A stretch of DNA of 64,000 nt from JABFRJ01 sp031374735 (GCA_031374735.1 JANMGQ010000030.1:1-64000); one strand, 5' to 3'; positions 36,923 to 46,046 are shown, counted from the first letter of the stretch. Notes: generated by a model from the sequence alone, not told the origin. A program made the numbers and translations.

Positions 36923-38722
36923 CTGGCCACGAGCCTGTCGGCCGTGGTGGCGGTGACACAAATGAACGTCGCTGCGTGGGGAGCTGACCCAGCGTGCTTT
37001 GTTTTTGCTGCCAATAGACAGAACACCGTCAGTTTTAATGCGGCCGCTGGCTCGCTTTCCTCTGCTGATGCGTCAACGTCACAAGTCTTGGAGGTCCTAG
37101 CTGAGCGGCGAAATGCGTCATCTCCTTGCCCACCGGGCCTTTCGCGCGTTAACGGCATCTGCGTTGGCCCGCAAGTCGCCAGTCTAACCCAGGTCGCCGC
37201 ACCTCCGCCCGCACCTGTGGTCGCCGCGACGCCAGCACCGGCTGTGCAGGCTGCGCCCGCTAATAAAGCCGCGTCTGCGCAGACCGCCACATCGGCTCCG
37301 AAGGCTGTGCCTGCCGTCAAGACTGCTGCCGCTGCGTCGCCGACTGCACCCGCTGCCAAGGCCGCCCCTGTCGCGTCGCCTGTGGTGGCGCCCGCAGTCA
37401 GCGCTCCTGAGCCGGCACCGCCAGCCGTTGCGCCGAAAAAGCTAGCCTCACAACCCGCCACGTCGCCCGCCACGTCGCCCGCGGCGACGGTTGCTGCGAA
37501 GCCAGCCACTAAGATCGCTCCTGTGATGGCGGTGCCGAATAAGGATCCGAATTTCGCCCTTCCGGTTCTTGCCGACACGCAAACGCAGCAACCCGAGCGG
37601 AAATCGGGTGCGTGGACCGAAGCCTTCGCTGAACGTGAGCGGCGCCCGTCGAGCCAGATCAGCACAGCCGGCATTGTCGTCGGCTACGATCGTGAGTACA
37701 CTTCAGAGGGCGCGCGGGTGAGGCTTGGCGGGATTGGCAGTTATTCGAATGTAACAACAAAAGCTACTTCTTCTGCGGAATCGTCTACCAGCGTGAAGAT
37801 CTCAGCGACAGGGCGAGATCTGTCATTCGATCGCGAACTGCTCTTTGATAGCGTAGCAACAACGGCGTTGAAGTCGAACGCATCGGGCGTTGGTGCTGGG
37901 TTTACTTGGTCTGCATCACGCGGTCGAAACTTCTTCGATGGCGTTGCAAAGGTCGATTTTTTCGAGCTGGCCTCATCAAAAACCACAGCAACCAGCGCTG
38001 GTACACTAAACGCTAACACTCGGTTTTATGATGGCACCGGCATAGCCGATGATGGATCATCAGGCCCGCAAACCTTTAACGGCGTGATCTACGATCGCAG
38101 TATCTATCGCGCTGATGGATCCTCGACATCATATATGGATGACGCCAGTTTCAACGCCGCAGCCAAGGGTTGCATAATCACAGGCAGCGCCCGTCCGACT
38201 GATGCACCCACCCAGGTCCAAGCAAAGGTTGACCAACTCTTCTCTCCTTCAACCCCCACCTCCAAATCCGGCACTGCCTCCCTCGCCGTCATGACGCTCG
38301 CCAATACCTTCGGCTTCACGCGCGATCTCGGTCACGGCCTATCGCTGGAGCCGAGTGTGGGCTTTCGATACTCGTATTCGCATTACTACAATGACGATGC
38401 CTCGCTCGGCCTGCGGGATGGCCATGTGGTGCGGCTCGAGGCTGGCGGCAAGCTCGTGCATCTGCGGCCCGTCGGCCGTGGCGCCGTGTGGTCCAACACG
38501 CTCGGGCTCTACGTCTACAGCGACGTTTTCGTTGACGGCTTCGTCGTCTCGACGGACGGCTCCAGCTTCAAAGGCGACCAGGGCGAAGTGCGCCTGCGCG
38601 GCATGTTGCAGAGCAAGCTCCAGTTCACTGACGGCGTGCAGATCTACGGCGAGGTCAACGGCCGCGTCGGCCACGACTATCAGGCGCTGGGCGGCAAACT
38701 CGGCCTGCGCATCGAGTGGTAG
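36851..38722 (+). CDS. Outer-membrane beta-barrel protein, autotransporter-like
   Basis: A 623-residue protein. The N-terminus has a signal-like segment (FKRILATSLSAVVAVTQMNVAAWG), then a Cys-containing region, then about 130 residues rich in Ala, Pro and Lys typical of a periplasmic or wall-spanning linker, and a C-terminal barrel-like region of alternating strands ending in LRIEW with a terminal aromatic residue, as in outer-membrane barrels. The first about 24 codons are read through the right end of the IS1595 element, so the original start may have been lost or replaced. It converges with the CHAT protein gene (gap 61 bp). The exact function is unknown. Confidence 0.7.
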   Translation: MFAICSKPSWQDVPTRRGRAFKRILATSLSAVVAVTQMNVAAWGADPACFVFAANRQNTVSFNAAAGSLSSADASTSQVLEVLAERRNASSPCPPGLSRVNGICVGPQVASLTQVAAPPPAPVVAATPAPAVQAAPANKAASAQTATSAPKAVPAVKTAAAASPTAPAAKAAPVASPVVAPAVSAPEPAPPAVAPKKLASQPATSPATSPAATVAAKPATKIAPVMAVPNKDPNFALPVLADTQTQQPERKSGAWTEAFAERERRPSSQISTAGIVVGYDREYTSEGARVRLGGIGSYSNVTTKATSSAESSTSVKISATGRDLSFDRELLFDSVATTALKSNASGVGAGFTWSASRGRNFFDGVAKVDFFELASSKTTATSAGTLNANTRFYDGTGIADDGSSGPQTFNGVIYDRSIYRADGSSTSYMDDASFNAAAKGCIITGSARPTDAPTQVQAKVDQLFSPSTPTSKSGTASLAVMTLANTFGFTRDLGHGLSLEPSVGFRYSYSHYYNDDASLGLRDGHVVRLEAGGKLVHLRPVGRGAVWSNTLGLYVYSDVFVDGFVVSTDGSSFKGDQGEVRLRGMLQSKLQFTDGVQIYGEVNGRVGHDYQALGGKLGLRIEW

Positions 38723-38783
38723 ACTGCAGTCTCTCCGGAAGTATTCAGGCCGCGTGGATCATGCCGCGCGGCCTCGTCGTGTC

Positions 38784-41606
38784 TCAATTCGCACCCACCA
38801 GATCGAATGGCGCCCAACGTCCGGGATAGGCATTCCACACGTCCTTGCCGGTGGCGCTGGTGACCCGCGCGAGCATGGCCCGGCGCAAGGCTTCGCTGCG
38901 GCGCAGATTGGGATCACGGCCGATTTCTGTAAACAAGCTCTGCATCAGCGCTTTGGTATCAAGACTGTCGACCGCCCAATGCGACACCAGCATGCTGCGC
39001 GCGCCAGCGTGGAAGAACGATCGCGCAAGCCCTGATAAACCATCGGCGCCGATCTGATCACCGGCGGCCGTATCGCACGCCGACAACACCACGAGATCTG
39101 CATCGAGTTTCAACTCGGCGATCTCCGACGCCGTCAGCAGTCCATCATCTCCAGCCGTTGCGGCATCCGGCGCCGTGAGCGCCAGGGACGGTTCGCCGAC
39201 CCCGAACGCTCCGGTGACAAAGCCATGCGTGGCGAAGTAAACGATGCGATATTGCGACAGATCCAGCCGTTTCAGTGCCGTTTCCGTTGCCGCGCTGCCG
39301 GTGAGGACATCCTTGCGATCGGCCCGCAAGGTCTGGGCCACGACGTTCACTTCGTCGACCGTCTCGGGCAGCTGATGCCGGGGATCAGCGAGAAATGCTC
39401 GCAATGTTTCCAATTGCACGCTGCCACCGTCCCACAGGTTCGGTGTGCCCCGCTTGCGCAACGCACCGCGTATGGCGCGGGCGGGCGTCGCGTCGGCCAT
39501 TTGCTGTGGCTCGGCGCGCGGCAACGGGTTGGCAAACGCCACCAACGGTCGCCGCTCCGCGACGGACGGCGGACTGGCGCGCAGGCCGCGCAAACTCTCG
39601 ACCGATGGCAGCACCGTGATTGCGTGTCGTCGCACAAGCCAATCTGCATCGCGATAGGCCGTCGCCTGTTGCCGGGTGGGCTGCGCAATTTTCGGCCGGC
39701 TGTGGACGAGTAGGTGGAAGGGCAGGCTCGTCAGGCTGCCCGAGGGCACGATGACGAGTTGTGATTTGTTGGCGATGACAGGTGCAAGCTCGCCGAGCAG
39801 CTTTGTGTAGAGGTCGTGGGCCGCGCCGAGGTTGAACAACGCGGACTGCACTTGCGTGCGCTCCGCCGATGTCGGCTCGACCTGCAGGGCGGTCCGGATC
39901 GTGCCGACCGACTTCGCCAGATCATGCGGCGTGATCGCCACCTGCCGCATCAGGACGATCTCGCGTGAGACGGCAAAGACATACACCTCGCTGAAGCCGA
40001 CCAGGAACGTGACGAGGGCCTCGTCGGGTGCAAGCAGGCGTTGCGTTTCAGCCGAAGACAGCGGCTCCGGCCGAACCAGCTGATCATAGCGCGGGAAGTC
40101 CCGTCGCACCGCGGCAATTGCCGCCGCGCGACGCGTCGCCGCCGATGCGACTGCCGTTCGCAGCTCAGCAAATTGCTTTTGGCTCTCCTCCGCCGAAGAT
40201 GCCGATGCCGCTTGGCTCAGCCTCAGTTCCAGCCGCTCAAGTTCGCGCTCGATATCGTCGATGTCCTTGAGCAACAGCCGCAGCTGCGCATCGGACGCCG
40301 ACGCACGAGCCGCAAGATTGCGCACCGTGTTGGCGGTCCCCGAGCGCGTTGCGTGCTGCGCCATCGCGAAGGCTTCGTCGAAAAGCGCGCGCGTAGCAGG
40401 TGTCACGGGCGTGCCGCTGGACCAATAGACGGCCCTGACGTGGCGTTGCAGACGCAGACGCGCCGCCGTATCGAACGACGACGCAAGCAGTGTGATCTCA
40501 TTGGCCGTTCGCGATGCCACAAGCGCATCCACGAAGCGGCCCTGCTGCCAACCGATCTCCGACAGATTGGACATCGTACGCGCGAAACTGGGATGGCTCG
40601 GCGGCAATAACTCGCTGCGGACTGACAAGGCTTCCGCCGCCAAGTCCCGTGCCTCATCGAGCTTGTTGTGGCGCATCTGATTGACGACAAAATCATCTAG
40701 CGCAGCGGCCAGCGCCAACCTCTGATCATTCTTGACGGTGCGAAGCGTCGTCACTGCCTCGCGATACAAGGCCTCAGCTTCGGCGTATCGTCCGTGGAGG
40801 AACTGACGCGCAGCGCGCCGGTTGAGAACGCCAGCGATGATGCCGTCATTGCGTGGTGACGCCTGACGATAAATGCGTAACGCTTCGGTCAACTCCGCGT
40901 TGACCAGCGCCTCGTTCCCCGCAAGCTCGTAGGCACTCGCGAGGTTTTGCCGGCTGTTGGCAACCAGGGTGTCATCTGGAGACAGCAGGCGGCTGCGGAT
41001 CTCAATCGCCTCCGTGTACAGGCGCACCAGAAGATTCGCCGGTCGCCCCATGAACCGATACGCATCGGCAAGATTTTGCAAACTCTCCGCAACGGACAGT
41101 TCGTCAAGCGGCTCGGCACGGCGGCGACGCTCTAGTGCCTCTTCGTGAGATTGCGCCGCCGCCGCGTAGTGCCGCATCCAGAAGCGCTGGGCGCCATGAT
41201 TGTTGAGCGCTAACGTCAAAGCCGGATGATCCGGCGGGACGTGTTGACGAAACATCGCCACGGCATCGTCCAGGGGCTGCCGAGCCTCGTCGACACGACC
41301 CATGACCTGCAGCACCGTGCCGCGCAGAAACAGGCCTTGCGCCGCGCAGCCACTTTGCGGGCCAGATTGTTTCGTCGCATCAGCTAAGAGCGCGTCCGCA
41401 AGAGCCAGCGCGGGTATCAAATCCCTCTTGCCGGTCAGATCAAAAATCTGCCGTGCAATCTCGGGTCGGCAAACAACGGCGTTCTGCCAGGTGTCGCGGG
41501 TCTGGGCCGCAACGGGCGTCCGGCATGCAAGGGCGATCAACAGTCCCGCAACGAACGCGGTCATCGACCTTGGCGGCGTGGCGGCAGAAACGGCAGAATA
41601 TCCCAT
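38784..41606 (-). CDS. Exported TPR-CHAT protein (caspase-HetF-like protease candidate)
   Basis: A 940-residue protein with a signal peptide (MTAFVAGLLIALACRTPVAAQ). The middle, about residues 60-450, is a helical TPR region with repeats such as EALRIYRQASP and AEALYREAVTTL. The C-terminal third is a CHAT domain, a clan CD peptidase-like fold: histidine H794 in YFATHGF and cysteine C844 in VLSACDTAAG form the expected dyad, and the following DGLSGLARSFFHAGARSML is typical. The start at 41606 has an AGGA site 11 nt upstream; an ATG at 41564 is possible. Export of a CHAT protease is noteworthy. Divergent from the LRR gene. Confidence 0.85.
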   Translation of the reverse strand: MGYSAVSAATPPRSMTAFVAGLLIALACRTPVAAQTRDTWQNAVVCRPEIARQIFDLTGKRDLIPALALADALLADATKQSGPQSGCAAQGLFLRGTVLQVMGRVDEARQPLDDAVAMFRQHVPPDHPALTLALNNHGAQRFWMRHYAAAAQSHEEALERRRRAEPLDELSVAESLQNLADAYRFMGRPANLLVRLYTEAIEIRSRLLSPDDTLVANSRQNLASAYELAGNEALVNAELTEALRIYRQASPRNDGIIAGVLNRRAARQFLHGRYAEAEALYREAVTTLRTVKNDQRLALAAALDDFVVNQMRHNKLDEARDLAAEALSVRSELLPPSHPSFARTMSNLSEIGWQQGRFVDALVASRTANEITLLASSFDTAARLRLQRHVRAVYWSSGTPVTPATRALFDEAFAMAQHATRSGTANTVRNLAARASASDAQLRLLLKDIDDIERELERLELRLSQAASASSAEESQKQFAELRTAVASAATRRAAAIAAVRRDFPRYDQLVRPEPLSSAETQRLLAPDEALVTFLVGFSEVYVFAVSREIVLMRQVAITPHDLAKSVGTIRTALQVEPTSAERTQVQSALFNLGAAHDLYTKLLGELAPVIANKSQLVIVPSGSLTSLPFHLLVHSRPKIAQPTRQQATAYRDADWLVRRHAITVLPSVESLRGLRASPPSVAERRPLVAFANPLPRAEPQQMADATPARAIRGALRKRGTPNLWDGGSVQLETLRAFLADPRHQLPETVDEVNVVAQTLRADRKDVLTGSAATETALKRLDLSQYRIVYFATHGFVTGAFGVGEPSLALTAPDAATAGDDGLLTASEIAELKLDADLVVLSACDTAAGDQIGADGLSGLARSFFHAGARSMLVSHWAVDSLDTKALMQSLFTEIGRDPNLRRSEALRRAMLARVTSATGKDVWNAYPGRWAPFDLVGAN

Positions 41607-41939
41607 CGTGTTGTCATCCTGCCGACACGTGTGGTCTGGATTGATAACGCGTCGACCGCACGCCAAACCATCGCGCCGCCGGTTTTGAAAAGGCAGCATC
41701 ATTCTCATCGATGAGAACGGATCAGCGCAAGTCAAGCTCAGAAATGCGGTTTCGGGTCAACCACTTGTGGCCCTTCGAGCACATGCCGGCTCTTTGCACG
41801 CTGGGGTGGATCGAATTTCGGTAATGCCTGCGAGAGATGCGGTGAGCTTGGCGACACAGATGTGGGGTGCTGCTTGACGATTAGGCCGGCAAACCTAAAG
41901 TCGCACTCAGAAATGTGATGCACTGCGGGGGACACGGAT

Positions 41940-43481
41940 ATGTCGAGCCATGGCACGGCTTCCAGCGCATCGCGTTCGCCGGAGCATGAGACGCGCGGGA
42001 TACCCGTGCGGCGCTACACAATCGCTGAAGGAATTGCCGAAGCGCATCGGCGCATCGCTCAATACGCGCGTGAGACCGCCCCGACTCCCGATCGCGCCCT
42101 CGATCTCGGCGGGTTGTCGCTCGACGACCAGGCCATGCAGCAACTGACACCCCCGATTGCAGCTCTGCCGCCGCTGAAGCGGCTGTACCTCGGTCTACAC
42201 CCGGCCATGCGTGCATGGCGGGCACGCGTCGCCGACGATGACGCGTACGAAGTAAACTTCAGCAACGACGAAACACTGCCCGTGCAGCATCAGAATGGCA
42301 CGTTTGCCTGTAACGCGCTCCGCGCTGTGCCGGCTGCTGTCTTCGCCGCACATCCGCACATCGAAGTGCTCGACCTGACGCTGAACCGGATCGGCGACGC
42401 CGGAGCGTGTGCCATCGCCGAGCGCCTCACCGCCCTCACCAGCCTGAACCTTTGGGGCACCGGCATTGGCGAGGCTGGGGCGTGTGCCATCGCAGCGCGC
42501 TTGACCGCCCTCACCAGTCTGGACCTCGAAAGCACCAGCATCGGCGAGGCCGGGGCGCGTGCCATCGCCGAGCGTCTGACCGCCCTCACCAGCCTGAACC
42601 TCTGGAGCAGCGGCATCGGCGAGGCCGGGGCGTGCGCCATTGCCAAGCGCCTGACCGCCCTCACCAGCCTGGATCTCGGGAGCAACGGTATCGGCGAGGC
42701 CGGGGCACGCGCTATTGCCGAGCGCCTAACCGCCCTTACTAGCCTAGCCCTTGGGAGCAACGGCATTGGGGCGGCCGGGGTCTGCGCCGTCGCCGAGCGC
42801 CTGACCGGCCTCACCAGCCTGAACCTCCGGAGTGCCCGCATCGGCGAGGCCGGGGCACGCGCTATTGCGGAGCGCCTGACCGCCCTCACTAGCCTGAACC
42901 TCGGCAGCAACGGCATCGGCGACGCTGGGGCGCGCGCCCTTGCCGAGCGCCTGACCGGCCTCACCCGTCTGATCCTCGAGGACACCGGCATCGGCGAAGC
43001 CGGGACGCGTGCCCTTGCCGAACGTCTGACAGCCCTCACCAGCCTCGACCTCGGGACCAACCGCATCGGCGAGGCCGGGGCGCGCGCCATCGCCGAGCGC
43101 TTGACCGCACTGACAAGCCTGAGCCTCGGCAGCGCTGCCATCGGCGATGCCGGGGCCCGCGGCATTGCGGAGCGCCTGACCGCCCTCACCAGCCTGAATC
43201 TCGGGGACAACGGCATTGGCGCGGTCGGGGCGCGCGCCATCGCCGAGGGCCTGACCGCCCTCACCAGCCTGGACCTCGGGGACAACGGCATCGGTGAGGC
43301 CGGGGCGCGCGCAGTCCTCGACGCGTGGGCTGGTCGACGGCATCTGCGCCTTTTCCGGCTCGATCTAACAAGCAATGGCGATCTCAATGGGCTTTTGCCT
43401 GAAAAGACGCTGAATCGAACGTTTGAAGCCGACGCCATCATCGCTGCGTGGCGCGAGACGACCGCCAAGCGGGACGGGTAA
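41940..43481 (+). CDS. Leucine-rich repeat protein (ROCO-like, lacks GTPase part)
   Basis: A 513-residue protein with no signal peptide. Residues 1-150 form an N-terminal helical head. Residues 151-450 hold 12 consecutive, near-identical 25-residue repeats of the form IGEAGARAIAERLTALTSL plus six variable residues, and a partial thirteenth; these are RI-like leucine-rich repeats. The frame ends at a TAA, but directly after it the same frame reads RQFNEAKLIVIG, the typical junction between the LRRs and the P-loop GTPase of bacterial LRR-Roc (ROCO) proteins. A GGGGGA site precedes the ATG. The protein may be a truncated ROCO protein or a working stand-alone LRR. Confidence 0.8.
   Translation: MSSHGTASSASRSPEHETRGIPVRRYTIAEGIAEAHRRIAQYARETAPTPDRALDLGGLSLDDQAMQQLTPPIAALPPLKRLYLGLHPAMRAWRARVADDDAYEVNFSNDETLPVQHQNGTFACNALRAVPAAVFAAHPHIEVLDLTLNRIGDAGACAIAERLTALTSLNLWGTGIGEAGACAIAARLTALTSLDLESTSIGEAGARAIAERLTALTSLNLWSSGIGEAGACAIAKRLTALTSLDLGSNGIGEAGARAIAERLTALTSLALGSNGIGAAGVCAVAERLTGLTSLNLRSARIGEAGARAIAERLTALTSLNLGSNGIGDAGARALAERLTGLTRLILEDTGIGEAGTRALAERLTALTSLDLGTNRIGEAGARAIAERLTALTSLSLGSAAIGDAGARGIAERLTALTSLNLGDNGIGAVGARAIAEGLTALTSLDLGDNGIGEAGARAVLDAWAGRRHLRLFRLDLTSNGDLNGLLPEKTLNRTFEADAIIAAWRETTAKRDG
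42390..43289 (+). repeat. Twelve 75-bp tandem repeats encoding LRRs
   Basis: Each unit encodes 25 residues; nucleotide identity between units is high (GGCGAGGCCGGGGCGCG and CTGACCGCCCTCACCAGCCTG recur nearly unchanged), which suggests recent expansion by slippage or recombination. Repeat number is likely to vary between strains. Confidence 0.85.
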
Positions 43482-43565
43482 CCGCGCCAGTTCAACGAAG
43501 CCAAACTGATCGTCATTGGCCCCGAGATGGACCTAATCGACGCCCCTACCCGCACAAGACCGTAA
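43482..43565 (+). pseudogene. Remnant of the ROCO GTPase junction after the LRR stop
   Basis: In the same frame as the LRR gene, immediately after its TAA, codons read PRQFNEAKLIVIGPE and then diverge to a stop at 43563. NEAKLxxVG is the sequence just before the P-loop GxxxxGKTS in bacterial LRR-Roc proteins; the P-loop itself is missing. The remaining interval to 43769 shows no gene. Confidence 0.5.
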
Positions 43566-43769
43566 TCGCGCCAGCACAGCCCAAATAGGCCGGCGGCTCT
43601 CGATCATCATCCAAAACCAATCAGTCCCATCCAGGAATATCGGCAATCCGGTGCCAGTGCAGCAAAACGTGGCCTCTAACGTCGGCAGTTGGCGGGCACA
43701 AAAAGAACACATGCCGTCTGATCATCCGTGACTGACGCTATTGGCCGTGTGGCCCGAGGGCGCGAACTA

Positions 43770-43982
43770 TCAGTGAGGGACGGATTCGATCGAGATCGGC
43801 ACCTCGGCGAGATCGCGCCCTAGAGTTGGGACGCCTGCTGCTGTCGCGTCGGAGGCATGCCGGCCGAGCCAGGAGCGTTCGAGCAATACCGTGCGTCGGC
43901 CGGCACGCGCCAGATGCAAGGCGGCCGTCAGCCCATGCTTGCCACCGCCGATCACGACGACATCGAACTCCTGGCCTGTCAT
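43770..43982 (-). pseudogene. N-terminal fragment of a FAD-dependent oxidoreductase
   Basis: About 70 codons give the start of a DadA/GlpD-like flavoprotein: MTGQEFDVVVIGGGKHGLTA is the dinucleotide-binding fold, followed by AAGVPTLGRDLAEVPISIE. The frame then stops. The complete family is about 400 residues, so more than 80% is missing. It abuts the livF remnant and appears to be joined to it by deletion. Confidence 0.6.
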
Positions 43983-44074
43983 CGGTCTCAAGCCCGGCGA
44001 CGCCACCATGTCTGCAACAGACGTGATGCCGGAGGCGTTCGACACAACCACACGAGACCGGCTCGATGATCTTT

Positions 44075-44780
44075 CAAGCCTTCATTGGGCTCGTCCAGCA
44101 GCAGCAGTCGAGGATTGGTCAGCAACGAGCGCGCCATCGACAGCATCTGCTGCTCGCCACCGCTCAAGACGCCCGCCATGCGTTTGCGCGCTTCGGCAAG
44201 GTGTTGAAACAGAGCGTAAACGCGATCAGCAGTCCACGCGCCGTTGCCCATGCCCTTGCGCACCACGCCCAGATTTTCTGCAACGGTCAGGTTGGGGAAG
44301 GCGCGCCGATCTCCGGGAACATAGCCAATACCGCGATTGATGACGGTGTGCGAGGGTTGCCCCCATACGCGCTAATATAACAAATTTTCCGCGTCATTCC
44401 GGACAAGCGCGGCCACTTCTGGCCGCGCGCAGATCCGGAATCCAGCGGATCTGTCCGCGAAGCGGTCGATACATCGCGTGCTTCGCACACGCCCTGCGCT
44501 GGATCCCGGCTCGGCGGTCGGCCTGAAGGGGCCTCCCTTGGCCGGGATGACGAAAAATTGGGGTATGTTAGCGCCAATGAGGGTTGCCCCACCACGCTGA
44601 CGCCGTCGAATTCGATTGCGCCCTTGGTGACCTGAATTGGCTCCTGCGCGATGGCGCGCATGGTGCTCGCCTTGCCGACACCATTACGGCCAACAGGCAA
44701 ACGACTTCCCCCTCGCTGACATCGAGATCAACGCCATGCTGCGCTTCGATGCGTCCATAGGCAGTGCGGCGTTCCTGCAT
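44075..44780 (-). pseudogene. livF: livF-like branched-chain amino acid ABC ATPase, decayed
   Basis: Pieces of one LivF protein are spread over two frames. The N-terminus reads AYGRIEAQHGVDLDVSEGE, then a frameshift, then GRNGVGKAS (Walker A with T replaced by A), then EFDGVSVVGQPS; a palindromic element interrupts here; then GQPSHTVINRGIGYVPGDRR resumes, followed by LSGGEQQMLSMARSLL and LLLLDEPNEGL, after which the C-terminus is lost. The GQPS codons are present on both sides of the insert, showing the target duplication. The gene is non-functional. Confidence 0.75.
44364..44578. repeat. Palindromic element (about 215 bp) inserted in livF with target duplication
   Basis: Flanked by a 12-bp direct repeat GAGGGTTGCCCC at 44352-44363 and 44579-44590. 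The ends are inverted repeats: left GCGCTAATATAAC...CGCGTCATTCCGG, right (reverse complement) GCGCTAACATACC...TCGTCATCCCGG. The interior is the GATCCGGAATCCAGCG-type palindrome known from Hyphomicrobiales intergenic repeats. No coding capacity, so if mobile it depends on proteins elsewhere (MITE-like). Confidence 0.75.
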
Positions 44781-44873
44781 TCACATATCGAGTCCATCAC
44801 GGGCTCTTCAGTTCAACCGTCTTCTGCGGTCTCTCCATTTTCATGCGTAGATTTGGCTTGGTGTGGACCTCAG

Positions 44874-46022
44874 TTAGCGTCGGCCTTGGTGCTGCCGCTC
44901 GCGCGCAATGATCATCTTCATGATCTGCGCCGTGCCATCGCCGATCTCGAGACCCATGACATCGCGCAGGCGCTGTTGATGCGGTAGATCGAGAGACCAG
45001 CCGTAATGACCGTGTGTGAGCAGGCACTGATGGATGACGTCGACAGCCGTTTTCGGGGCCAGCCACTTGCACATGGCCGCCTCGGCCGTATGCGGCAGGC
45101 CGGCATCCTTGAGGCGCAAGGTGTGGAGGCAGAGCTGGCGCGTCGCCGCGAGCATCGTGTCGGCTTCCGCGAGCGGAAATGTAACACCCTGATTGCGTGC
45201 GAGTGGCACACCGAACGCTTGCCGCTCCTGGATGTACGCCCACGACTCATCGAGCGAGGCTTGTGCGGCGCCGATGACTTGAAGACCGATCAGCGCCCGG
45301 CTGAAATCGAAGCCCTGCATGACCTGCACAAAGCCCGCGCCTTCCTCGGCGAGACGGTTCTCCATGGGAACGACCACGTCGTCGAAGAAGATCGAACAGC
45401 GGCCAATCGCATGACTGCCGAGGTCCTTATAGCGCTGCGTGGTGATGCCCGGCGTGTTCATCGGCACCAGAAATGCGCTGACGCCGCGCGCCTTGGCTTC
45501 GACCGGGCCCGTCCGCGCAAACAGCACAACGGCGTCGGATTGATCGGCCATGCTGATCGACGACTTTTCGCCTTTCAGAATGTATCGATTGCCATCGCGC
45601 CGGGCAGAAAGGACGAGGTTGGCCGCGTCTGAGCCGCCGCGCGGTTCGGTTAGGCCGATGCAGACAACAGACTCGCCGCCGGCAATCTTTGCCAGCCAGT
45701 GTTTGGCCAATTCGGGTGACGCGTGTTCCGCGATGATCTTGGCATTGAGAGATCCCAAGATCTGCAAGTAGGCTACGTTGATATCCGCGTGACCGATCGC
45801 TTCAGAGATCAGACCGCTCGTCAGGCTGGGAAGCCCGAGCCCGCCAAGATTTTCCGGGATCTCCGGCGCAATCAGCCCGAGCTGGCCGATCTCCCGGATG
45901 AGTGTGCGGTCGATACGGGCTGACGCCTCGCGCGCCATATAGCCGGGGGCGATACGCTCAGCGGCGAAGCGCTGAGCCGTCACTTGTATCGAGCGCAGGT
46001 CCTCTGACAACGTCGGATCCAT
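44874..46022 (-). CDS. aliB: Cyclohexanecarboxyl-CoA dehydrogenase
   Basis: A 382-residue acyl-CoA dehydrogenase that oxidises cyclohexanecarboxyl-CoA to cyclohex-1-ene-1-carboxyl-CoA. Seen: the N-terminal helical domain, the FAD-binding CIGLTEPRGGSDAANL segment, the SSISMADQSDAVVLF stretch and the C-terminal GLEIGDGTAQIMKMIIARE end. The fold pattern is that of the AliB group, and the neighbours badI and badH, on the same strand 24 bp and beyond, make this assignment stronger than sequence alone. The ATG at 46022 has a GGGAG site. aliA (CoA ligase) and badK (hydratase), which accompany these genes in R. palustris, are not in the window. Confidence 0.8.
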   Translation of the reverse strand: MDPTLSEDLRSIQVTAQRFAAERIAPGYMAREASARIDRTLIREIGQLGLIAPEIPENLGGLGLPSLTSGLISEAIGHADINVAYLQILGSLNAKIIAEHASPELAKHWLAKIAGGESVVCIGLTEPRGGSDAANLVLSARRDGNRYILKGEKSSISMADQSDAVVLFARTGPVEAKARGVSAFLVPMNTPGITTQRYKDLGSHAIGRCSIFFDDVVVPMENRLAEEGAGFVQVMQGFDFSRALIGLQVIGAAQASLDESWAYIQERQAFGVPLARNQGVTFPLAEADTMLAATRQLCLHTLRLKDAGLPHTAEAAMCKWLAPKTAVDVIHQCLLTHGHYGWSLDLPHQQRLRDVMGLEIGDGTAQIMKMIIARERQHQGRR

Positions 46023-46046
46023 GGCGAACTCCCTGGCCAACAGTGC

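Noticed and set aside
42390..43289. Regularly spaced repeats that could suggest a CRISPR array
   Set aside because: The repeats are 75 bp, contiguous, in one reading frame, and encode LRRs; no spacers of unrelated sequence and no cas genes.
42290..43555. A 421-codon minus-strand frame with repeated RLVRAVRRSA units
   Set aside because: It is the antisense reading of the tandem LRR repeats; the periodicity comes from the plus-strand gene.
43988..44700. LivF-like ABC ATPase as a working gene
   Set aside because: The Walker A motif is altered, there is a frameshift after the N-terminus, a palindromic element interrupts it and the C-terminus is missing.
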